Of a stretch of 64,000 nucleotides of DNA, positions 58,399-64,000 are shown piece by piece. The notes beneath the pieces are model-generated. The model had not been told where the DNA came from. It was given only the letters and a program-made list of their open reading frames with translations, and ran no database searches. The translations under genes were made by a program, and so were the position numbers. Every line of letters begins with the position of its first letter. Positions within the stretch are counted from its first letter, which is position 1. Source of the DNA: Geomobilibacter sp964432205 (lineage in GTDB: Bacteria > Desulfobacterota > Desulfuromonadia > Geobacterales > DSM-12255); the NCBI GenBank assembly GCA_964432205.1, contig CAYSMK010000005.1, positions 62,001 to 126,000 of the forward strand. Direction: 5' to 3'.

Positions 58399-61300
58399 GT
58401 GAAACGGGACGGTCGTGCAGATAGCAGAAAACGTAACGGGCAGAGGCTGTGGCTGGCGCTGTTCCTGTCCCTCGCCGTCGTGTCCCCCGGGTATGGCGCC
58501 GGCGGGGACATCGCCTGGCAGGCAGGGGACCCCCAGGCGGGCAAACAGCAGGCCCTGGCCACGACCGTCGACAGCCAGGGGAGCGCCATCGTCACCGGCT
58601 ACCAGAACACCACCGGCGACACCAACGACAACTACTACAGTGTCAAATTCAAGGCGGACGGCAGCGGGGTTGCCTGGCGGGCGGCGTACGACCGGGCGGG
58701 CGGCTCGGACCAGGCCACCGCCGTGACGGTCGATGCCAACAACGACGTCATCGTCAGCGGCTTCGTCTGGAACGGCCTGAACAAGGACATCCACACCATC
58801 AAGTACAGCGGCGCCACCGGGGCAGTGCTCTGGCAGCACACCCACAACGGCAGCGCCAACGGCCACGACGTCGCCACCGCAGTCAGCGTCGACAGCCTGA
58901 ACAACATCTACGTGACCGGCACCAGCCAGAACGCGGCCGGCAACGATGACATCCTCATCCTGAAGTACAGCCCGGCCGGCCCCGACCAGAGCGGGAACCC
59001 TTTCTGGCAGATTACCTATAACGGCCCGGCGGGCGGCGCCGAACAGGCGCTAGCCATCGCCGCCGGCAGCGACGGGGTCGCGGTGGCCGGGCAATCGTGG
59101 AACGGCACCGGCTTCGACTTCCTCACGCTGAAGTACGACTACAGCGGCGCCAAGCTGTGGGAGGCGCGGCACCTATCCGCCGGTGGCGGGCTGGCAAAGA
59201 AGGTCCGGCTGGACAGTGGCGGGAACGTCGTCGTCACCGGCTACAGCGCCACCGCGGCCAACAAGGACCTCTACACGGCCAGGTACAACGGCGCCAGCGG
59301 AACGCTCGCCTGGGAGAAGATCTTTGACGGCGGGTACGACGACGAGGGGAACGGCCTGTACGTCGACGCGGCCGGCGAGGTCTACATCACCGGCTACACC
59401 TGGACCCTGACCGGCAGCGAGAACTTCTACACCGCCCGCTACAGTGGCAACAGCGGCGCACTGGTCTGGCAGCAGACCTTTGAATCCGGTGGCGGCAACA
59501 CGGACGTGGCCGCACCGATCGTCGTCGACGAAGCGGGCGACCTGTTCATCACCGGCTACAGTGTGACGGACGGCAACTACGACTTCCAGACCCTCAAGTA
59601 CAAACGGGACAACGGCACCCAGCTGTGGCAGCAAAGCTTCAACGCCACTGCCAACATGAACGACCGGCCGGTGGGGATCGGCCTGTCGCCGGCCGGCGAG
59701 GTGCTGGTGGCGGGGTGGTCCGACTCGGGGGCAGAGAACCTTGACTACTACGTGGTCAAGTACGATCCGGGCCTCTTGAACGCCCCGACCGGCCTGACCG
59801 CGGTGACCCAGGGCGACACCAGCATCCAACTCGCCTGGCAGGACAACGCGAACAACGAGGACGGCTTCACGGTCGAGCGAAAGACCGGGGAGGCCGGGAA
59901 CTACGTCCAGATCGCCACCCCGGGGCCGAACACGACCGGCTACACCGATCCGGCCAGCGGGCTTGTGGCCAACACCTATTACTACTACCGGGTCCGGAGC
60001 TACAGCGCGGGGGGCGGCAACTCCCACTACTCCAACGAGGCGCATGGGCTCACGCTCTTTGTGAACCCCCTCCCGCCCGCCTGGGACTACCGGTACAACA
60101 ACCCGGACAACATGGACGACTACGCCAACGGTATCGCGGTCGGGCCGGACAACAACCCGGTGGTGACCGGCTACAGCCAGCGGACCGTCGGCGGCTTCGA
60201 CTACTATACGGTCAAGCTGGGCCGCGCCGACAAAAGCGTCCTCTGGAGCGACCGGTACGACGACGTGGACAGCGAGATGGACGTGGCCAAATGCGTGGCC
60301 GTCGACAGCAACAACAACGCCATCGTCTCCGGCTACTCGCAGCTCTACTACGCCCCGGCGGCACGGAACATCAACTCGATCTACACCATCAAGTACCCGG
60401 CCGGCGGCCCTCCCCAGGCGTGGGGTGCCCAGCACAACGGCCCCGGGGCCATCGACGACCGGGCAACGGCCATCGCCACCACGGCGGACGCGGCCAACAA
60501 CATCGTCGTCATCGGCTACGGCAAGAACGCGGCCAACAACGACGACATCTATGTCGTCAAATACAACGCCGACGGGACCAAGGCCTGGTCCGCCATACCC
60601 TTCGACGGGGCCGGCGGCGACGACATCCCGAGCGCCGTGGCCGTCGCTCCCGACGGCAGCGTCTACGTCACCGGCGTCAGCGAAAAGGGTCCGGGAGCCG
60701 GCGTCTACAACCTCTTCACCGCCAAGTACAACGGGACGACCGGAACCCTGGTCTGGTCCGACCTCTACAGCGTGACCCCAACCGGCAGGAACCTGGGGAA
60801 CGGCGTAGCGGTGGACAAAAGCGGCGACGCCTACGTCACCGGCTCGGCGAGCAGTGCCGCCGGGGACCGGGACATCTACACCATCAAGTACAGCGGCAGC
60901 AGCGGCTCGGCACAGCGCCTGTGGGAGCGGGCCATCGACGGGCAGGCCCACGGCGACGACGAAGGTATCGGCGTGCGGATCGACCCGATCGACGGCGCCA
61001 TCGTCGTGGCCGGCACCGTCCTGACCGGCACGGACGACCACGACCTCACCCTGGTCCGCTACAGCGCCGGCGGGGACATCGTCTGGCAGACCACCCTGCA
61101 GCGGCACGAGAACGACGATCATGCCAGTGCCCTGGCCATCGACTCGTCGGGCTACATCTACCTGGCTGCCAGCAGTTCCAACGGGCTCACCACGGACATC
61201 CTCTCCCTCATCTACGGCGCCGACGGTGCCCGGCTGGGGGCAATGACCTACAACGGGCCGGCGGACGGCAATGACGAGCCGAGCGGGATCGCGGTCAACT

Positions 61301-64000
61301 ATAAAGGGGAGGCGTTCGTCGCCGGCTACAGCACCAACGCCGCGGGCAATGCCGATTACGTCGTGCTCAAGCAGACCAACGACTACATCCTCGTGCCGGC
61401 CCCGTTCGTGGCCGTTGCCCAAGCCGACTTCAGCCGGATCAACCTGACCTGGGGGGACAACAGTCCCGGCACCGGCTTCCTCATCGAGCGGACCCTCGGG
61501 CCGGCCACTGGCACCAGCGTCTGGACCGCCATCAACACCGCCACTGCCGGCACCGTCGCCTACCAGGACAGCGGCCTCAACGGCAACACCGCGTACTGCT
61601 ACCGGGTCTCCGCCTTCAGCGGCACCCTGTTCTCCCGCCGGATCGTCGGCTGCGCCACGACCACCCTGCCGGCCCCCATCCCGAGCCCGCTGGCCATCCT
61701 GTCAGCGACGGCCATCGACATCAGCTGGACGAACGTCGCGGGCAACTCCGGCTACAAGCTGGAACGCAAGACAGGTGCCGCCGGGGCCTGGACCCAGATC
61801 GGCGGCACCCTGGCCGCCGATACCACCATCTATCACGACACCGGACTCACCGCCGGAACGGTCTATGCGTACCGGGTCAGCACCGTCAACAGCGCCGGCA
61901 GTTCGCAGGCCAGCAGCGTCATGGTGGCGCCGGTGCTCAACGCTCCGGGGGGGATCACCTCGGGCAAGATCGACCTCACCTGGCCAGCGGTGAGCGACGC
62001 CACCGGCTACAAGGTCGAACGCAGCCTCGACAACAGCGACTGGTCGCTGATCGCCTCCCCGGCAGCGGCGGCTACGGGCTACTCAGACACCGGCGTCGCC
62101 TCGGGGGTGCTCTACTATTACCGGCTGAGGGCGGTCACTGCCGCCGGGGACTCGGTCCCGAGCCTGGTCCAGACGGCAACCAGCAAGCTGAAGAGTCCGG
62201 CCATCAGCTCGGCCGCCGGTAGCTCCACCACCCAGATCGCCGTTGCCTGGAACGACCCCAACAACAACGAGACAGGGTACATGATCGAGTACTCGCAATG
62301 CACCTACTACACCGACCCGGTCACCTGCGGCAACGCCGTCAGCACCGACTACTACTGGGGGGGCTGGACGCCGGTGAACCTGGGGGCCAACGGCACGGGG
62401 ACCACTGTCGGCAGCCTGACGCCGGGACGGACCTACCGTTTCCGGGTGACGGCCACCCTCAGCAATGCCAACTCCGATCCGAGCGCCCTGGCCACGGCCA
62501 CCGCCAACCTCGTCGGGCCGACCAATCTGACCGCCACCGCCGCCACCGGGAGCTCCGTGACCCTCTCCTGGAGCGACGTCATCGGCGAGACGAACTACCG
62601 CGTGGTCAAGGACGGCGTTGTGCTGACCGGCGGCGGCCTGCCGCTGGGGCAAAACGCCGTGACCTATATCGTCACCGGCCTGTCGCAGAACGTCCCGTAC
62701 TGCTTCACGGTGCAGCCGTACAATGCCTTCAGTTCTGCCGACAGCAACCAGGCGTGTGTCACCCTGTACGGGCCACCGACTCTGAACGGCGTTACCGTCA
62801 ACGGCCAGACCAGCGTGACCCTCGGTTGGAGCGATATTGCCGGGGCGACCGGGTTCGAGGTCTGGCAGAGCGCGGCCACGTATCAGTACAACCCGCCCAC
62901 CAGCACATCGACCGGACCCTGGAGCGCCTACGTCAACCTTACCCCCACGTCACTGGCGGCGGGGACCACCTCCTATGCCGTCAGCACCGGCCTGACTGCC
63001 GGCTACACCTACAAGTACGAGATCCGCTACAAGCTCGCGGACGGCAGCTTTTCACCCTACAGCAACGAACTGATGACCACGACCATCCCCCCGACCCCGG
63101 TGAACCCGTACAGTACCGTTGTCTCCGCCTCCCAGATCAATCTGAACTGGAACAATGGCAATGGCGAGTCGTCGTACAATGTACAGCTGAAGCAGCGGGC
63201 CGGCAGCGACTGCGCCACCGAGGACTGGACCGGCATCTCCCCGGTGCCGGTGGCGATGAACATTGCCTATTACTATGCAACCGGCCTGAATCCCGGGACG
63301 GTGTACTGCCTGCGGGTGAATGCCGCCAATGCCGGCGGTTTATCCCCTTGGACAACGACGCTGACCGCGACCACCCTGCTGCCGGCACCGGTGTTGAGCC
63401 CCCTCACCGGCATCACCCAGTCCCAGATCAGCCTCTCCTGGGACAACGTGGCCGGCAACAGTGGCTACAAAATCGAGCGGAGCATCAACAACGTGAACTG
63501 GGTCCAGGCCAACCTGCCGGCAGTTGACGTCGTAACCTTTACCGACTCGAACCTACTGCCCAACCAGATCTACTACTACCGCGTCTCTACGAAGAACGGC
63601 GCGGGCGCCTACTCCTCGCCGGCCAGCAACGTCCAGAGCGCCACCACCCTGGCGGTGACATCGCCTCTGCTCAGCCCCCTCTCGGATGTGACCACCGACC
63701 AGATCACCCTCAGTTGGAACGATGTGGAAGGGAATGCCGGCTACAAGGTGGAGAGCAGCCTTGACAACAGCAATTGGACCCAGGTCGCCACGCCGGTCCA
63801 AGGGGCGACCAGCTACACCAGGACCGGTCTGACTGCGGGCACCCTCTATTACTACCGGGTTGCCACCAGGAACAGCGTCGGCGGGTTCTCTGTGCCCAGC
63901 AACGTCCAGAGCGCCACCACCACGCCCACGGCACCGGTGTTGAGCCTCGCCGTGGTCTCCGAGGCGGGCATCGACATCTCCTGGCAGGTCGTCCTCGGGG
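58399..64000 (+). CDS. Giant secreted beta-propeller/fibronectin-III protein, 3' end outside the window
   Basis: An uninterrupted frame runs from GTG 58399 (GGAGGAGGG upstream) to the edge, at least 1867 residues. After a signal peptide (LWLALFLSLAVVSPGYGAGG) come SBBP-like propeller repeats of the type VTGYSxxxxDxYTxKYxxxxG (residues about 35-460). Then one FN3 domain, a second propeller block (about 565-1000) and a run of FN3 domains (YYYRVST, YCYRVSAF and similar). Likely an extracellular adhesin or scaffold, co-transcribed with the giant cytochrome. Confidence 0.92.
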   Translation, partial: MKRDGRADSRKRNGQRLWLALFLSLAVVSPGYGAGGDIAWQAGDPQAGKQQALATTVDSQGSAIVTGYQNTTGDTNDNYYSVKFKADGSGVAWRAAYDRAGGSDQATAVTVDANNDVIVSGFVWNGLNKDIHTIKYSGATGAVLWQHTHNGSANGHDVATAVSVDSLNNIYVTGTSQNAAGNDDILILKYSPAGPDQSGNPFWQITYNGPAGGAEQALAIAAGSDGVAVAGQSWNGTGFDFLTLKYDYSGAKLWEARHLSAGGGLAKKVRLDSGGNVVVTGYSATAANKDLYTARYNGASGTLAWEKIFDGGYDDEGNGLYVDAAGEVYITGYTWTLTGSENFYTARYSGNSGALVWQQTFESGGGNTDVAAPIVVDEAGDLFITGYSVTDGNYDFQTLKYKRDNGTQLWQQSFNATANMNDRPVGIGLSPAGEVLVAGWSDSGAENLDYYVVKYDPGLLNAPTGLTAVTQGDTSIQLAWQDNANNEDGFTVERKTGEAGNYVQIATPGPNTTGYTDPASGLVANTYYYYRVRSYSAGGGNSHYSNEAHGLTLFVNPLPPAWDYRYNNPDNMDDYANGIAVGPDNNPVVTGYSQRTVGGFDYYTVKLGRADKSVLWSDRYDDVDSEMDVAKCVAVDSNNNAIVSGYSQLYYAPAARNINSIYTIKYPAGGPPQAWGAQHNGPGAIDDRATAIATTADAANNIVVIGYGKNAANNDDIYVVKYNADGTKAWSAIPFDGAGGDDIPSAVAVAPDGSVYVTGVSEKGPGAGVYNLFTAKYNGTTGTLVWSDLYSVTPTGRNLGNGVAVDKSGDAYVTGSASSAAGDRDIYTIKYSGSSGSAQRLWERAIDGQAHGDDEGIGVRIDPIDGAIVVAGTVLTGTDDHDLTLVRYSAGGDIVWQTTLQRHENDDHASALAIDSSGYIYLAASSSNGLTTDILSLIYGADGARLGAMTYNGPADGNDEPSGIAVNYKGEAFVAGYSTNAAGNADYVVLKQTNDYILVPAPFVAVAQADFSRINLTWGDNSPGTGFLIERTLGPATGTSVWTAINTATAGTVAYQDSGLNGNTAYCYRVSAFSGTLFSRRIVGCATTTLPAPIPSPLAILSATAIDISWTNVAGNSGYKLERKTGAAGAWTQIGGTLAADTTIYHDTGLTAGTVYAYRVSTVNSAGSSQASSVMVAPVLNAPGGITSGKIDLTWPAVSDATGYKVERSLDNSDWSLIASPAAAATGYSDTGVASGVLYYYRLRAVTAAGDSVPSLVQTATSKLKSPAISSAAGSSTTQIAVAWNDPNNNETGYMIEYSQCTYYTDPVTCGNAVSTDYYWGGWTPVNLGANGTGTTVGSLTPGRTYRFRVTATLSNANSDPSALATATANLVGPTNLTATAATGSSVTLSWSDVIGETNYRVVKDGVVLTGGGLPLGQNAVTYIVTGLSQNVPYCFTVQPYNAFSSADSNQACVTLYGPPTLNGVTVNGQTSVTLGWSDIAGATGFEVWQSAATYQYNPPTSTSTGPWSAYVNLTPTSLAAGTTSYAVSTGLTAGYTYKYEIRYKLADGSFSPYSNELMTTTIPPTPVNPYSTVVSASQINLNWNNGNGESSYNVQLKQRAGSDCATEDWTGISPVPVAMNIAYYYATGLNPGTVYCLRVNAANAGGLSPWTTTLTATTLLPAPVLSPLTGITQSQISLSWDNVAGNSGYKIERSINNVNWVQANLPAVDVVTFTDSNLLPNQIYYYRVSTKNGAGAYSSPASNVQSATTLAVTSPLLSPLSDVTTDQITLSWNDVEGNAGYKVESSLDNSNWTQVATPVQGATSYTRTGLTAGTLYYYRVATRNSVGGFSVPSNVQSATTTPTAPVLSLAVVSEAGIDISWQVVLG

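Noticed and set aside
59173..61422. A 749-codon antisense frame inside the propeller/FN3 gene
   Set aside because: Its Val/Gly/Asp-rich composition mirrors the GC-rich repeats on the opposite strand; it has no start context or domain.

Overview
The window reads as GC-rich chromosomal DNA of a Geobacter-type anaerobe (Geobacteraceae/Desulfuromonadia). I infer this from the gene content: multihaem c-type cytochromes mixing CXXCH and CX4CH motifs, two Ehr-type (energy-converting-hydrogenase-related) complexes, a GeoRSP radical-SAM/SPASM system, GEMM-I riboswitches in front of a cytochrome, and a haem operon in the order siroheme dehydrogenase, hemX-like, hemA, hemC. No species assignment is possible from sequence reading alone.

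Layout. Positions 1-18 kb are mostly housekeeping: a tetrapyrrole operon (minus strand; hemC runs off the left edge), thioredoxin plus a TlpA-like thioredoxin, groES-groEL behind a CIRCE operator, two DUF507 genes with a lipoprotein, aroF, a 6S RNA, tRNA-Arg(ACG), a canonical diguanylate cyclase, an amidohydrolase, a CHASE3 protein next to a histidine kinase, and a GreA/B-like gene. Positions 17.9-19.5 kb hold two small cytochromes. The first is preceded by a promoter and two tandem GEMM-I aptamers whose base pattern fits the cyclic AMP-GMP subtype. Positions 19.6-40 kb hold a complete Ehr complex (minus strand), a MazEF-type toxin-antitoxin/HTH-EIIA/NuoL-like plus-strand operon, and a second Ehr complex whose small-subunit gene has been separated from the rest by about 1.5 kb carrying a REP/RAYT remnant and a truncated antitoxin. 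Positions 40-53.2 kb are one continuous minus-strand GeoRSP operon. It starts at a good sigma-54 site, then a 20-residue peptide gene, a terminator-like hairpin, a beta-helix protein, binding proteins, a ResB-like protein, a metal-type permease fusion, a cupin, a PqqD-like protein, a radical SAM/SPASM enzyme, a SPASM-only protein, a PhnD-like lipoprotein and a YedE-like transporter. Positions 53.8-64 kb hold a plus-strand gene for an approximately 33-haem secreted cytochrome, followed by a giant beta-propeller/fibronectin-III protein that runs off the right edge.

How the parts may work together (inference). The Ehr complexes probably couple a redox reaction to ion pumping without a [NiFe] site. 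The cytochromes and the propeller/FN3 protein look like cell-surface electron-transfer parts. The riboswitch would tie one cytochrome operon to a cyclic dinucleotide. The GeoRSP operon looks like a modified-peptide (RiPP-like) pathway with its own envelope and transport proteins, and it is the best candidate for an under-described system here.
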